64,000 nt of DNA from Texcoconibacillus texcoconensis. GTDB lineage: Bacteria > Bacillota > Bacilli > Bacillales > Salisediminibacteriaceae. Shown piece by piece: positions 44,100-54,061 of the stretch (the stretch's first letter is position 1; each line of letters opens with the position of its first letter). Below the pieces are notes generated by a model. It was not told the DNA's origin. It saw only the letters and a list, made by a program, of their open reading frames with translations, and searched no databases. The translations under genes and the position numbers were made by a program. The stretch spans positions 187,246 to 251,245 of the forward strand of contig NZ_JACHHB010000003.1 in assembly GCF_014202575.1 (NCBI RefSeq). Reading direction: 5' to 3'.

Positions 44100-46379
44100 A
44101 TGCCTATCAAAACAAGCATCCAAGGATTTCCAAGAATCGGAGAAAATCGAGAGTGGAAACGACTCCTCGAATTTTACTGGAAAAATGAGATTGATGGATG
44201 TACTTTTGAAAAAGAAATGAAAGACATTAGACTCAACCTGCTGCAAAAGCAACAAAATGCAGGCGTTGGCCTCATTCCAACAGGGGATTTCACTTATTAT
44301 GATCATGTACTAGATACAGCTTATATGTTTAATTTGATTCCTAGCCGGTTTCAAAACGAACCTTTTGCTAGCGGCCGCGACCTTTACTTTGCTCTTGCTA
44401 GAGGAACAAAACATGCTGAAGCATGCGAAATGACGAAATGGTTTAATACAAATTACCATTACATTGTTCCTGAAATTGAAGACACATGGATACCTAAAGT
44501 CCTCTACAATAAACCACTCGCCGATTACCTCGAAGCAAAACAAGAGTTAGGTATCCAGGGAAAACCTGTTCTTATCGGCCCTTATTCCTTTCTCTCACTT
44601 GCAAAGGGGTATGATGATGAACAATTCGAGAGGTACTTAGATATCCTTATATCGCTTTACGCTAAAGTAATCGCAGAGTTAACTGAAGCTGGTGCATCAT
44701 ACATCCAAATAGACGAACCTTGGCTTGTTCATTCTATATCAGATAAGGATTTTCAACTTGTTCAAGCGGCGTATAATAAACTCACAAATCTAGTACCTGA
44801 TGCAAAATTATTGTTGCAAACTTACTTTGAATCCGTTTCACACTATGAAAAGATTATTCAATTACCAGTAGCAGGAATTGGCCTCGATTTCGTTTATGAC
44901 AAAGGAAAACATTTATCATACATTGAACAATTCGGTTTCCCAAAAGATAAAGTACTTGCTCTTGGTATCATTGATGGGCGCAATATTTGGAAGACAGACT
45001 TAGATAAAACGTGGGAACTCATCCGATCCATCCAAACAAAACTTTCTGATCACACCATCTGGTTTCAAACAAGTTGCAGCTTATTACACGTCCCTATGTC
45101 TTTATCTTATGAAACGACTTTACCGAAGTCATTAAAAGAAGGACTTGCTTTTGCAGAAGAAAAAATTGAAGAATTAAACTTGCTGAAAGATCATTTAACT
45201 AGTAACACACATACATCGCAGCAATGGGAGAGTCATCAATCTTCACTACATTCTTTTAAAAAAGCCTACCAATCAACCGATGAATCCGTGTTCCCAAATT
45301 ACAAGGCAATGCGTTCACAGTCATTCTCTGAGAGAAACGCTCTACAAAAAGAGAAGTTTCAACTTCCTTTATTACCAACGACAACCATCGGTAGTTTCCC
45401 ACAAACCTTGGATATGCGCCGAGCACGGACGGCCTTTCGTAAAGGTGAACAAACACAAGAAAAATATGACCAACTTGTCAAAGATAAGATTAAGCACTGG
45501 ATTGATGTGCAAGAGGAGCTAGACTTAGATGTCTTCGTCCATGGAGAATTTGAACGTAATGACATGGTAGAATTTTTCGGGGAAAAATTAAACGGGTTTG
45601 CCGTCACAATAAATGGTTGGGTACAATCTTATGGCTCTCGCTGTGTTAAACCGCCGATCATTTATAGTGATGTGGCATTTGATGAGCCGATGACAGTAAA
45701 GGAAACCGCTTATGCCCAATCGTTGACGCAAAAGCCCGTAAAAGGGATGTTGACAGGACCTGTGACAATTTTAAACTGGTCATTCGAAAGAACCGACTTA
45801 CCAAAACATGTTGTAGCCAATCAAATTGCACATTCCTTAACGAAAGAAATAGAGGAACTAGAACAGTCAGAAGTCGAAATGATTCAAGTCGATGAGCCAG
45901 CTCTCCGAGAAGGGTTACCGTTAAAGAAAGAAGATCACACGGCTTACCTCGACTGGGCGGTGAATGCCTTCAGGTTAACAACTGAAAAAGTAAAACCTAC
46001 AACGCAAGTTCACACCCATATGTGCTATAGTGAATTCCATGACATCATCGATTCGATCAACGCTATGGATGCTGATGTCATTTCCATTGAAACATCCAGC
46101 AGTCATGGGGAACTTATAAAAATATTTGAGAAGCATGTATACGATAAAGGAATTGGGTTAGGGGTTTATGATATACATAGTCCCCGCATTCCAACCGTCG
46201 AAGAGATGGTTGATATTATTCACGAGTCACTAGACACGCTTCCTTCTTCTTTATTTTGGGTCAACCCTGACTGTGGCCTAAAAACAAGGACCGAAGAAGA
46301 GACGGTTTCCGCTCTAACAAATATGGTAAAAGCTGCCCGTATCGCTCGAAACAACCTAACATCTCCTCTGATAAAATGA
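44100..46379 (+). CDS. metE: cobalamin-independent methionine synthase
   Basis: Transfers methyl from methyltetrahydrofolate-polyglutamate to homocysteine. 759 residues in two barrel halves; N-terminal TSIQGFPRIGENREWK, internal PTTTIGSFPQT and EFERNDMVEFFGE, catalytic zinc site HTHMCYSEF (His and Cys ligands) and WVNPDCGLKTR (Cys ligand), with SIETSSSHGE between. ATG 44100 follows CAGGAGGG; the frame extends into the leader to 44007 without initiation signals. Regulated by the cobalamin riboswitch and terminated by a hairpin after the stop. Confidence 0.97.
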   Translation: MPIKTSIQGFPRIGENREWKRLLEFYWKNEIDGCTFEKEMKDIRLNLLQKQQNAGVGLIPTGDFTYYDHVLDTAYMFNLIPSRFQNEPFASGRDLYFALARGTKHAEACEMTKWFNTNYHYIVPEIEDTWIPKVLYNKPLADYLEAKQELGIQGKPVLIGPYSFLSLAKGYDDEQFERYLDILISLYAKVIAELTEAGASYIQIDEPWLVHSISDKDFQLVQAAYNKLTNLVPDAKLLLQTYFESVSHYEKIIQLPVAGIGLDFVYDKGKHLSYIEQFGFPKDKVLALGIIDGRNIWKTDLDKTWELIRSIQTKLSDHTIWFQTSCSLLHVPMSLSYETTLPKSLKEGLAFAEEKIEELNLLKDHLTSNTHTSQQWESHQSSLHSFKKAYQSTDESVFPNYKAMRSQSFSERNALQKEKFQLPLLPTTTIGSFPQTLDMRRARTAFRKGEQTQEKYDQLVKDKIKHWIDVQEELDLDVFVHGEFERNDMVEFFGEKLNGFAVTINGWVQSYGSRCVKPPIIYSDVAFDEPMTVKETAYAQSLTQKPVKGMLTGPVTILNWSFERTDLPKHVVANQIAHSLTKEIEELEQSEVEMIQVDEPALREGLPLKKEDHTAYLDWAVNAFRLTTEKVKPTTQVHTHMCYSEFHDIIDSINAMDADVISIETSSSHGELIKIFEKHVYDKGIGLGVYDIHSPRIPTVEEMVDIIHESLDTLPSSLFWVNPDCGLKTRTEEETVSALTNMVKAARIARNNLTSPLIK

Positions 46380-46420
46380 GCTTGATGCAGATCATTCAAC
46401 ACTTTGTGGTTGCACATATG

Positions 46421-46452
46421 AAACAGGCGTTGGTACATTTCCGCGCCTGTTT
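46421..46452 (+). terminator. metE terminator
   Basis: AAACAGGCG / CGCGCCTGTTT stem, 42 bases after the stop; short T-run. Confidence 0.7.
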
Positions 46453-46485
46453 CGTCCTGAGTTATATAACATAACTGCCTTTACT

Positions 46486-46884
46486 TCAACGGAGTAACAC
46501 TTCCTCTAGTTCATGAACATGTGCCCGGCCTGTATCGATCCACTCTTTCGGAAATGGTGCATCTTTATCAACTGGCTCAGAAAACTGATTCACAAGCGCA
46601 CTTTCATCGTCAACCCAATCATCTAACCCTGACTGATATTTGTGTGAAAGCAAAAAAGGTCGTCCTAATTTAACTTCAACACCTTGTTGGTCTAACTCTC
46701 CTTCCACCGCTTGAAAAGGGACACGCACAAAAAGGTAACTGCCATTATCCTCCATTTTGTAATCAAAGTAACCATGTTCATAATCCCAATTTCCACCAAT
46801 CACATATCCGAGTGGTTTTATTTGCTTTTCAATATCATTTAATAGAAACGTTTGATTTTCAACTTTTGATGGTAGCGTGATCAT
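46486..46884 (-). CDS. yugN: YugN-like protein
   Basis: Cytoplasmic protein of 132 residues matching the YugN-like family (unknown role): MITLPSKVENQTFLL, WDYEHGYFDYKM, YLFVRVPFQAVEGELD and the PFLLSHKYQSGLDDWVDD segment. ATG 46884 follows AGGAGGG; the frame to 46947 has no better site. Downstream of pgi on the same strand but separated from it by a terminator; adjacent to pgi in B. subtilis too. Confidence 0.88.
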   Translation of the reverse strand: MITLPSKVENQTFLLNDIEKQIKPLGYVIGGNWDYEHGYFDYKMEDNGSYLFVRVPFQAVEGELDQQGVEVKLGRPFLLSHKYQSGLDDWVDDESALVNQFSEPVDKDAPFPKEWIDTGRAHVHELEEVLLR

Positions 46885-46959
46885 CCTACTTTTCCCTCCT
46901 GGTTTAGCTTCTCCTTTTAGAATACCCATCAAAACTTGATTTATCATCTCACCACCACC

Positions 46960-46997
46960 AAAAAAAGAGGCAATTCGCTTGAACAGCGATGCCTCTT
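46960..46997 (-). terminator. pgi terminator
   Basis: Minus strand AAGAGGCA..CGCT / AGCG..TGCCTCTT stem followed by TTTTTT. Confidence 0.88.
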
Positions 46998-47008
46998 CAT
47001 GATCAAAA

Positions 47009-48361
47009 TTACTTCAAACGTTTTTCTAATTCTGCTTTTTCTTCTTCAAAACCTGGCTTTCCAAGAAGCGCAAACATGTTTTTCTTATATGCTTCAACAC
47101 CTGGCTGATCAAATGGGTTAACCCCTAATAAATAACCACTAATCGCACATGCTTTTTCAAAGAAGTACACGAGATAACCAAAAGAATATTCATTGAGCTC
47201 TGGAATATTTAAGACAAGGTTCGGTACACCACCGTCAGTATGCGCTAAACGTGTCCCTTCCGTCGCCTTTTTATTAACAAAATCCATCGTTTGACCCGCT
47301 AAGTAATTGAGCTTATCTAAGTCGTTATCCGCTTCTTTGATCGTTACTTCATGACGTGGTTTTTCAACATTTAAGATCGTTTCAAACAAGTCACGACGAC
47401 CATCTTGAACATATTGCCCTAACGAGTGTAAGTCTGTAGAGAAGTCTGCCGCAGCTGGGAAAATTCCTTTTTGGTCTTTTCCTTCACTTTCTCCGTAAAG
47501 CTGCTTCCACCATTCAGCAACGTAGTGAAGCGCTGGCTCGTAGTTCACCATCAGTTCAACCGTCTTCCCTTTGTTGTAAAGCGCGTTACGAACAGCTGCG
47601 TATTGATACGCTTCGTTTTGATCAATCTCAGGGCTTGCGTATGCTTCACGGGCATCAGCTGCCCCTTTCATCATCGACTCAATATCTAAGCCACTCGCTG
47701 CAATAGGAAGAAGACCGACTGCTGTTAATACAGAAAAACGACCGCCCACATCATCAGGGATGACAAACGATTCGTAGCCTTCTTCATTTGCTAATTGCTT
47801 GAGCGCACCTTTTTCTTTATCGGTCGTTGCGTAAATACGTTTACGAGCTTCTTCTACACCATATTTGTTTTCTAAAAATTCACGGAAAATACGGAAAGCG
47901 ATCGCTGGTTCTGTCGTTGTACCGGACTTTGAAATCACATTGACTGATACATCTTTACCGTCAAGTAAATCAAAAAGTTCATGAACGTATGTTGAACTAA
48001 TGTTATTCCCGACAAAAATGACCTGTGGTGCGCCTCTTTTTTCGCTGCTTAACGTATTGAAAAACGTATGGTTGAGCGCTTCGATTGCAGCACGGGCACC
48101 TAAGTAAGAACCACCAATTCCAATAACAAGTAGTACATCTGAATCGGATTTAATTTTCTCTGCACTTTTTTGGATGCGAGAAAACTCCTCACGGTCATAA
48201 TTGACAGGTAAATCTACCCAACCAAGAAAGTCACTTCCCGCACCTGTTCCATTATGTAAAGCGTCATGAGCTGCGCGCACCGCTTCTTGCATGTAGCTCA
48301 TTTCATGTTCTGCAACAAAATCACTGGCTGTTTGATAATCAAAACGAATCGTTTCTGTCAT
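47009..48361 (-). CDS. pgi: glucose-6-phosphate isomerase
   Basis: Interconverts glucose-6-phosphate and fructose-6-phosphate. 450 residues, the short Gram-positive form. Signatures: [17 protein letters not shown], the phosphate-binding [31 protein letters not shown] (PGI signature 1) and [29 protein letters not shown] near the end. Ribosome site GAGGATGAG precedes the ATG at 48361. Stands in the yug gene block as in B. subtilis. Confidence 0.97.
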   Translation of the reverse strand: MTETIRFDYQTASDFVAEHEMSYMQEAVRAAHDALHNGTGAGSDFLGWVDLPVNYDREEFSRIQKSAEKIKSDSDVLLVIGIGGSYLGARAAIEALNHTFFNTLSSEKRGAPQVIFVGNNISSTYVHELFDLLDGKDVSVNVISKSGTTTEPAIAFRIFREFLENKYGVEEARKRIYATTDKEKGALKQLANEEGYESFVIPDDVGGRFSVLTAVGLLPIAASGLDIESMMKGAADAREAYASPEIDQNEAYQYAAVRNALYNKGKTVELMVNYEPALHYVAEWWKQLYGESEGKDQKGIFPAAADFSTDLHSLGQYVQDGRRDLFETILNVEKPRHEVTIKEADNDLDKLNYLAGQTMDFVNKKATEGTRLAHTDGGVPNLVLNIPELNEYSFGYLVYFFEKACAISGYLLGVNPFDQPGVEAYKKNMFALLGKPGFEEEKAELEKRLK

Positions 48362-48555
48362 GTTCGTCTCATCCTCCTCAGTAATGTGAAAGCTCTCTTA
48401 CCCACTTTATAAAATTGTAACGTAAGAATCAAGTAGCCTTGTCATTGTAAACGAATACATTCATGAACGTTTTTTAAACGTTTTTAGTTTTACATGAATT
48501 GATAGCAAAATGATTATACAATAGGACCATCAAATTCATGAAATGAGGCGATTTT

Positions 48556-49533
48556 GTGATTGTCAAACCTCGAAAAATTCCCCTTGTTATCCTCCAACTT
48601 GAAGCTTTACTTCGCCGACTACCACTTGAGAATACACAAAAAAGTGTGATCGAAAAAGACCTCGCCTTATACAAAAAAGGGTATCGGGGTGAACGGAACT
48701 TTGATTACTATTTATCTTGGCTTCCTGAAGATTCTTTTCGCCTTTTACACGGTTTAAGAATACCTGAAGAAAACAACGGATTCTTTCAAATCGACACATT
48801 ATTGTTAACCGAAAAATATGCGTGTATTTTTGAAGTGAAAAACTTAAGTGGCACGGCAGAGTTTAACCCTCAGTTAAAGCAGCTAACACGGAAGTATGCT
48901 GACATTGAAGAAGGGCACCGCGACCCTATTAGTCAAGTCTATTTACAAACTTATCACTTCAGTCGTTGGTTAAAAATGCAACAATATTCTACACTCCCCA
49001 TTTACTCCTTTGTCATTATGAGCCACCCTACAACGAAAATTCAAATCATTAACAACCTTGAGGAAACCTCACAAATTGTTCTTCACGCCCATGCTGTTGT
49101 TGAAAAACTTCATCAACTAGAAAAGTCTTCGAATCATCGAACACCGATTTTGGATGATTCGATCCTAGACAATATGACTTCCAACCTCATGCAACAGCAT
49201 ACCCCTTTAAAGTTAAATGTATTAAAGAAATATCATATCGATGTGGCTCAGTTGATAACAGGAGTCCGGTGCCCTAATTGTGGGACGTTGCCTATGAAGC
49301 GAACTCATGGAAGATGGTTTTGTCTACATTGTAGACATGAGTCAAAGGAAGCCCATTGGGAGGCGCTCCAAGACTATGCATTATTAATTAGTGAAGTGAT
49401 TACTAATCGAGATTTGCGGTGGTTTTTGAGGGTGAGTTCGAGGAATACAGCTTTACACATCCTGAGGTCTACTGCATGCACTTTAATAGGTGAAAAAAAG
49501 CAAGCAACATATCGGATACCAAATGATGAATAA
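48556..49533 (+). CDS. NERD-domain protein with C-terminal zinc ribbon
   Basis: 325 residues from GTG 48556 (preceded by GAGGCG). Residues ~39-150 form a NERD (nuclease-related) domain: GYRGERNFDYYL, GFFQIDTLLLTEKYACIFEVKNLSG, i.e. a restriction-like fold with acidic D...E-x-K core. Near the C-terminus CPNCGTLPMKRTHGRWFCLHC gives a four-cysteine zinc ribbon, then a helical tail. NERD proteins are suspected nucleases of unknown biological role; the adjacent genes offer no clue. Inserted between pgi and yugJ relative to the B. subtilis order. Confidence 0.85.
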   Translation: MIVKPRKIPLVILQLEALLRRLPLENTQKSVIEKDLALYKKGYRGERNFDYYLSWLPEDSFRLLHGLRIPEENNGFFQIDTLLLTEKYACIFEVKNLSGTAEFNPQLKQLTRKYADIEEGHRDPISQVYLQTYHFSRWLKMQQYSTLPIYSFVIMSHPTTKIQIINNLEETSQIVLHAHAVVEKLHQLEKSSNHRTPILDDSILDNMTSNLMQQHTPLKLNVLKKYHIDVAQLITGVRCPNCGTLPMKRTHGRWFCLHCRHESKEAHWEALQDYALLISEVITNRDLRWFLRVSSRNTALHILRSTACTLIGEKKQATYRIPNDE

Positions 49534-49536
49534 ACC

Positions 49537-49566
49537 TCACCGAAATTTGCCTTTTCGGTGAGGTTT
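49537..49566 (+). terminator. terminator of the NERD gene
   Basis: AACCTCACCGAAA / TTTTCGGTGAGGTT stem followed by TT and then by tandem copies of its right arm. Confidence 0.75.
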
Positions 49567-49595
49567 TAATTGAGGTTTTAATTGAGGTTTTAATT
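49560..49595. repeat. three tandem 12-bp repeats
   Basis: GAGGTTTTAATT occurs three times head to tail, the first unit being the descending arm of the NERD-gene terminator. Confidence 0.85.
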
Positions 49596-49620
49596 GGTAT
49601 TTTATTCCGTATTACGCATA

Positions 49621-49683
49621 GAATCTTGATTTTTACGCAAAGAATGCCAATTTTCACGCAAACAACCTCAATTTTTACGCAAA
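49621..49683. repeat. three degenerate tandem 21-bp repeats
   Basis: Units GAATCTTGATTTTTACGCAAA, GAATGCC..TTTTCACGCAAA and CAACCTC..TTTTTACGCAAA have identical length and a conserved TTTTyACGCAAA core; a weaker partial copy precedes them. Located between the NERD gene and yugJ. Confidence 0.85.
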
Positions 49684-49718
49684 GCCAAAATCAAAGCCCC
49701 AAAAAACTTCATCTAACC

Positions 49719-50891
49719 CTACAACGCCGCTTTCAAAATCGCTAAAGTATCGTCTCTTCCTAGCTTGCGGAAATTTCCATACTCACCTCGAGCCATTGCT
49801 TTATCAGTCATGACATCGATTTTACTGTCGTCAATGTCATAATCCGCTAACCGACTCGGCGCACCTAAATCACCCCAGAAAGTTTCCAACGCACGTATCC
49901 CTTCTTCAGCCACTTCACGGTCGGTCTTCCCTTCTGGGTCCACACCCCAAACACGAACAGCTAATTGCTTCAGCTTACGCTCCCCTTCTTCGATGTTGTG
50001 GCGCATCCAATGAGGGAAGATAATTGCTAGTCCTCCGGCATGTGGAATATCGTAAACAGCTGACACCGCATGCTCAATATTGTGCGAAGCCCAGTCACCA
50101 CGTACGCCCATTTGTAGCATACCATTTAAGGCAATTGTACCTGAATAAAGAATCGTTTCCCTATGCTCTAAGTTTTCTAAATCACTAACGAGTTTAGGTG
50201 CAGTTTCAATCACTGTATGAAGCACAGCTTCACACATCCGCTCCTGCAATGGTGAGTTCGTTTGCGCATGAAAATACTGCTCAAACACATGAGACATCAT
50301 ATCTACAATCCCGTATACCGTTTGATCTTCAGGCACTGTCAATGTATTACGCGGATCCAAAATTGAAAACGTTGGGAATGTATGTGGTGATCCCCACCCA
50401 TACTTTTCTTGTGTTTCCCAATTTGTAATAACAGAACCTGAATTCATTTCAGAACCTGTAGCAGCAAGCGTCAAAATCGTACCAAATGGCAATGCCGTTT
50501 CTGGAAGATGTTTTTTCGTGACAATATCCCATGCATCACCCTCATATTCCGCACCGGCAGCAATTGCCTTCGTACAGTCAATAACACTGCCACCACCTAC
50601 TGCTAAAAGGGCATCAATGTCTTCATTTTTACATATGTCCACACCTTTATGTACCGTGCTCAAACGCGGATTCGGTTCCACACCTGAAAGTTCATGAATA
50701 GTAAAGCCTGCGCCATTTAACAATGAAGTAACCTCATCGTACAGACCATTACGTTTAACACTTCCGCCACCATAAACGAGCAAAATCTTACTGCCTAATG
50801 GTTTTAGCTGTTCAACGAGTTGTTCCTGTACCTGTCCTTCTCCAAAAATCAATTCCGTCGGATTATGAAAAGTAAAACGATCCAACGTCAT
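49719..50891 (-). CDS. yugJ: iron-containing alcohol dehydrogenase (YugJ)
   Basis: NAD(P)-dependent group III alcohol dehydrogenase of 390 residues, related to butanol dehydrogenases. Rossmann half: [14 protein letters not shown] and [15 protein letters not shown]; metal-binding half has [26 protein letters not shown] and [20 protein letters not shown] with the histidines that hold iron. Ribosome site AGGAGGGATG precedes the ATG. Same position as yugJ in B. subtilis, next to yuzA and yugI. Confidence 0.94.
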   Translation of the reverse strand: MTLDRFTFHNPTELIFGEGQVQEQLVEQLKPLGSKILLVYGGGSVKRNGLYDEVTSLLNGAGFTIHELSGVEPNPRLSTVHKGVDICKNEDIDALLAVGGGSVIDCTKAIAAGAEYEGDAWDIVTKKHLPETALPFGTILTLAATGSEMNSGSVITNWETQEKYGWGSPHTFPTFSILDPRNTLTVPEDQTVYGIVDMMSHVFEQYFHAQTNSPLQERMCEAVLHTVIETAPKLVSDLENLEHRETILYSGTIALNGMLQMGVRGDWASHNIEHAVSAVYDIPHAGGLAIIFPHWMRHNIEEGERKLKQLAVRVWGVDPEGKTDREVAEEGIRALETFWGDLGAPSRLADYDIDDSKIDVMTDKAMARGEYGNFRKLGRDDTLAILKAAL

Positions 50892-51034
50892 CCCTCCTTT
50901 TCTTTATCATTATCGCTTATTCATGATTCATTCGCAAAGCAACAGCTTATGTATAATTATTTTGTTCAAATCGAATGATAAGTAAGGAAGCGACTAGCTT
51001 CAATGAACGCTTCCATGTAAGGAGGTGAAAGTTG

Positions 51035-51262
51035 ATGAGCGGTATCCAACGTACAGCTCTTTTGTTAGCCATTATCGGTGCTGTGAACTGGGGGTTGATC
51101 GGTTTCTTTCGGTTTGACCTTGTCGCTGCCATTTTCGGCGGACAAGCAGCTGGTATTTCACGTCTTATTTACGCTGTTGTCGGTTTGGCTGGCATTTATT
51201 GTATTTCCATTTTGTTTAAGCCTAGTGAAGAAATGGAACGAAGCCCAGAGCCACAACGTTAA
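51035..51262 (+). CDS. yuzA: DUF378 membrane protein YuzA
   Basis: 75-residue membrane protein with two hydrophobic segments (RTALLLAIIGAVNWGLIGFF and SRLIYAVVGLAGIYCISILF) and the family motif GAVNWGLIGFFRFDLVAAIFGG. Start ATG 51035 follows AAGGAGGTG. Function unknown. Between yugJ and yugI, as in B. subtilis. Confidence 0.9.
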   Translation: MSGIQRTALLLAIIGAVNWGLIGFFRFDLVAAIFGGQAAGISRLIYAVVGLAGIYCISILFKPSEEMERSPEPQR

Positions 51263-51342
51263 AACATAAGGGCTTGTAAACATACATTTTTCCTGAAAGG
51301 GAGAAAAAGTTACCGTCCTTTTAAGTAAAACAAATCACTTAT

Positions 51343-51382
51343 AAAAAAAGACGAACTCCGCAAAAGGGAGTTCGTTTCTTTT
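51343..51382. terminator. bidirectional terminator between yuzA and yugI
   Basis: Perfect ACGAACTCC / GGAGTTCGT stem with runs of A before and T after. Confidence 0.88.
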
Positions 51383-51403
51383 TACATATGAACGATTATA
51401 TAA

Positions 51404-51814
51404 CTATTTTTTCAAACGCTTATTAAGATCAGCTTGAATTTCGTTGGATTGCTTCAACCAATCCTTCAACTTATCTTCCAATGTATTGAATCCTTGGCTT
51501 TTCTCTTTAGATGGCTGTTGTTTATTTTGCGCTGGACGCTTACGTTCCTTACGCTCTGTTTCTTGTGGCGCTTCTTGCGTTTCACGGATTGAAAGAGAAA
51601 TCTTTCCTGAATCCTCATCAACGGATAGAACTTTAACTTTCACTTCATCTCCAACGGAAAGGTATTCATTGATATCCTTTACATAACCATGAGCAATATG
51701 AGAAATGTGAACAAGACCTTGTTTTTGTTCATCTAGCGCAACAAATGCACCGAAAGGTTTAATCCCTGTTACCTTTCCTTCTACGATGCTTCCAACTTCA
51801 TACTGACCTGACAT
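51404..51814 (-). CDS. yugI: S1 RNA-binding protein YugI (general stress protein 13)
   Basis: 136 residues: an S1 domain from about 6 to 76 (GSIVEGKVTGIKPFGAFVAL, GLVHISHIAHGYV, VKVKVLSVDEDSGKISLSI) and a basic, low-complexity tail (ERKERKRPAQNKQQ). Binds RNA, probably ribosome-associated as for its homologues. Start is ATG 51814, AGGAGTTG upstream. Gene order yugI-yuzA-yugJ is conserved with B. subtilis. Confidence 0.93.
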   Translation of the reverse strand: MSGQYEVGSIVEGKVTGIKPFGAFVALDEQKQGLVHISHIAHGYVKDINEYLSVGDEVKVKVLSVDEDSGKISLSIRETQEAPQETERKERKRPAQNKQQPSKEKSQGFNTLEDKLKDWLKQSNEIQADLNKRLKK

Positions 51815-51903
51815 AAAAACAACTCCTAACTATTTTTTAACTAAGTTATTTTAACATAAAAACCTAAATTATTCAATCTACGACCATTTCATCGCAGAAT
51901 TCC

Positions 51904-53835
51904 TTAATCAATCATTCGGATGATCGCCCATTGGCCATCTTTTTCTCCTAAAATAAGCAGACCTGATTCGATCCATTTCACAAAGTTTGTTAAGTCAGCA
52001 TCCCATTCACCATTCCCTGATTTATATCGGAAATACTGATTAACTAGTCGACATTGAGATTCAGACCATTCATCCCATTGTGACACCGTTTTTTGTTGCA
52101 ACCAACATTCAAAACTTTCGCGTTCATCGCTTTCCATTTCACTTAACACATTTGCATCAAAACCTTCAGTTAGGATCAAATCGATTAATTCAGGTTTGCG
52201 AAGTCTTGAATATCCTTTTACACCTAAACGCTTCAAAGCACGTATAAGTTGATCCTTTGTCCACAGATTAAGCACTTCATTTTCAGAAGTGATCTCAATA
52301 AAATTAGGTCGTTTCTCGTTCCAATTTTGAGGACTAACAAACGGCTCTTCTGTTACGACCGTAGTTGTAGTTGTAGCTGCACTCTCCTGTTGACTACGTA
52401 CTTCAAGAAGTGAACCCCACTCTGGTACGTCTCCCCAATATTGCTGTTCATATGCAAATAAACGATTGGAAGCCTCAGGACCATCAACCTTCTCTAGAAC
52501 ACGAAGATATTGATGAATGAAAGGAAGCGCTTCTTTTTTACGTAGTTGTGTCGAATCAACACCTGCAAACCAAGCTTTCGCTGCTTCATCATCCCCAGAT
52601 TCGACTCGTAATTGTCCTAATGGAAAACGAAGGAGTGATGACGGCATTTTTTCATAAACAGAAAGCAAAGATCCCTCTGTCTCTTCAGCATACCCTTCAG
52701 AGCGGTATGCACCTGCTAACCACCATTCAATAAAAATATTGTTTGGTGTTTCATGTAACATTTCTTGATATTCATTCACTGCTTCTTGAAACTTTCCTTG
52801 TTTTAATTTACTTTTCGCGACTCGGTGCCTTTTACGAAACTCTTTTTTATGTTCAAAAGTTGGGATGAACTTCTTTGAACCATCCATGTATATAGGCACT
52901 TGTTCTGAATGAACATTTCGAGTTGTATATTCTTCAAGAAGCGACCATTTTATCCACTCAGGTAATTCCGCTGACAAAAGGAATTTTTCAATCGCTGTAT
53001 TTGCCCAATCTGAAGAATCACGAAGTAAGAAACGCACTGCTTGCTTTTGCATTCGCTCATTTTTACTAAGCAATGAATGTAATGCATACAGACGATTCAG
53101 TCCCCATTTATTTGCTGGACTAATTGAAAAAGAGGATAATGCCGGATCGTTCCTGACAATTTCCATCCCCTCAATAAGAGGAATAGCTTGTTGACGAACC
53201 GCTTCTTCTTGAATGGTTTCTAAGACCTCAATCGCACGAGTTATCTCCCCTCCATTAAACTGACTGAGAGAAATACGATATAAAGATTTAGATGACAAAT
53301 AATCAAAGTGTGTTTTATAAATCGACAATAATTCATCATTCAAACCGAGGAGAAAGTAAAGGTGGACAATTCGTTGTAGTAAGTCATAATTGACGAACGC
53401 ATTTTTATTTGTTTTTTTGGTATATAAATTATATGCTTTCTCTGCAGTTTTCTTCGCTTTCTGTTCATAACGACAACGGTGTAGAATTCGAGCCTTTTGA
53501 ATATAAGTAAACACATTTTCGCTATCTAGTTTGAGCGCCTTTTCTGCATCTTGTAATCCTTGCTTTTCGTTCTCTGTGCGTTCACTAATTATCATTCTCG
53601 TCTGGATAGCTGGAAGATAATCAGGAAACAAAGCCAGAGCTTGATCAATCGTAGCTACAGCGCTCTTATATTTCTGGTTTTGCAAGAGCGTTCTCGCTTT
53701 TTTATTTAACAGAAAGACTTGGCGAGCATCCTTAGGGTGTGCTTTTTGGAATGCCTTTAATTTCTCTTGATAAGGCGATATGGATGTTGAACGCTTCGTC
53801 GCTCGTTTTTGATGGGCTCTAGATTGTTGTTTCAT
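51904..53835 (-). CDS. TPR protein with Rho N-terminal/SAP-like domain
   Basis: 643 residues, no recognised orthologue. Several helix pairs resemble TPR units, e.g. LLNKKARTLLQNQKYKSAVATIDQALALFPDYLPA (about 45-80), ENVFTYIQKARILHRCRYEQKA and AKSKLKQGKFQEAVNEYQEMLHETPNN. Near residues ~520-555 LWTKDQLIRALKRLGVKGYSRLRKPELIDLIL matches the Rho_N/SAP helix-extended-helix motif, which binds nucleic acid in transcription factor Rho. Start ATG 53835 follows AAAGGAG; the longer frame to 53964 has no site. Suggests an RNA- or DNA-linked scaffold; role unknown. Confidence 0.75.
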   Translation of the reverse strand: MKQQSRAHQKRATKRSTSISPYQEKLKAFQKAHPKDARQVFLLNKKARTLLQNQKYKSAVATIDQALALFPDYLPAIQTRMIISERTENEKQGLQDAEKALKLDSENVFTYIQKARILHRCRYEQKAKKTAEKAYNLYTKKTNKNAFVNYDLLQRIVHLYFLLGLNDELLSIYKTHFDYLSSKSLYRISLSQFNGGEITRAIEVLETIQEEAVRQQAIPLIEGMEIVRNDPALSSFSISPANKWGLNRLYALHSLLSKNERMQKQAVRFLLRDSSDWANTAIEKFLLSAELPEWIKWSLLEEYTTRNVHSEQVPIYMDGSKKFIPTFEHKKEFRKRHRVAKSKLKQGKFQEAVNEYQEMLHETPNNIFIEWWLAGAYRSEGYAEETEGSLLSVYEKMPSSLLRFPLGQLRVESGDDEAAKAWFAGVDSTQLRKKEALPFIHQYLRVLEKVDGPEASNRLFAYEQQYWGDVPEWGSLLEVRSQQESAATTTTTVVTEEPFVSPQNWNEKRPNFIEITSENEVLNLWTKDQLIRALKRLGVKGYSRLRKPELIDLILTEGFDANVLSEMESDERESFECWLQQKTVSQWDEWSESQCRLVNQYFRYKSGNGEWDADLTNFVKWIESGLLILGEKDGQWAIIRMID

Positions 53836-54061
53836 TACCTGAATCTCCTTTATTCCTATATCATCGTTCCTTATACTACTCAAATAATAATCATAACTCA
53901 TAATTGCCACATGATCTAGGTTATTTATTATTTTCTCTATAATTGGAAACATTGACACACACACAGCAACGCTTTATAGTGTGAAAATATGTATGACTTT
54001 TCAGATGATTTGATGATTTCATATATAATCATCGCTTTTAATATAAGGAGGTATAAATCAA

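Noticed and set aside
49621..49683. CRISPR array
   Set aside because: Units are contiguous with no spacers and no cas genes are present.
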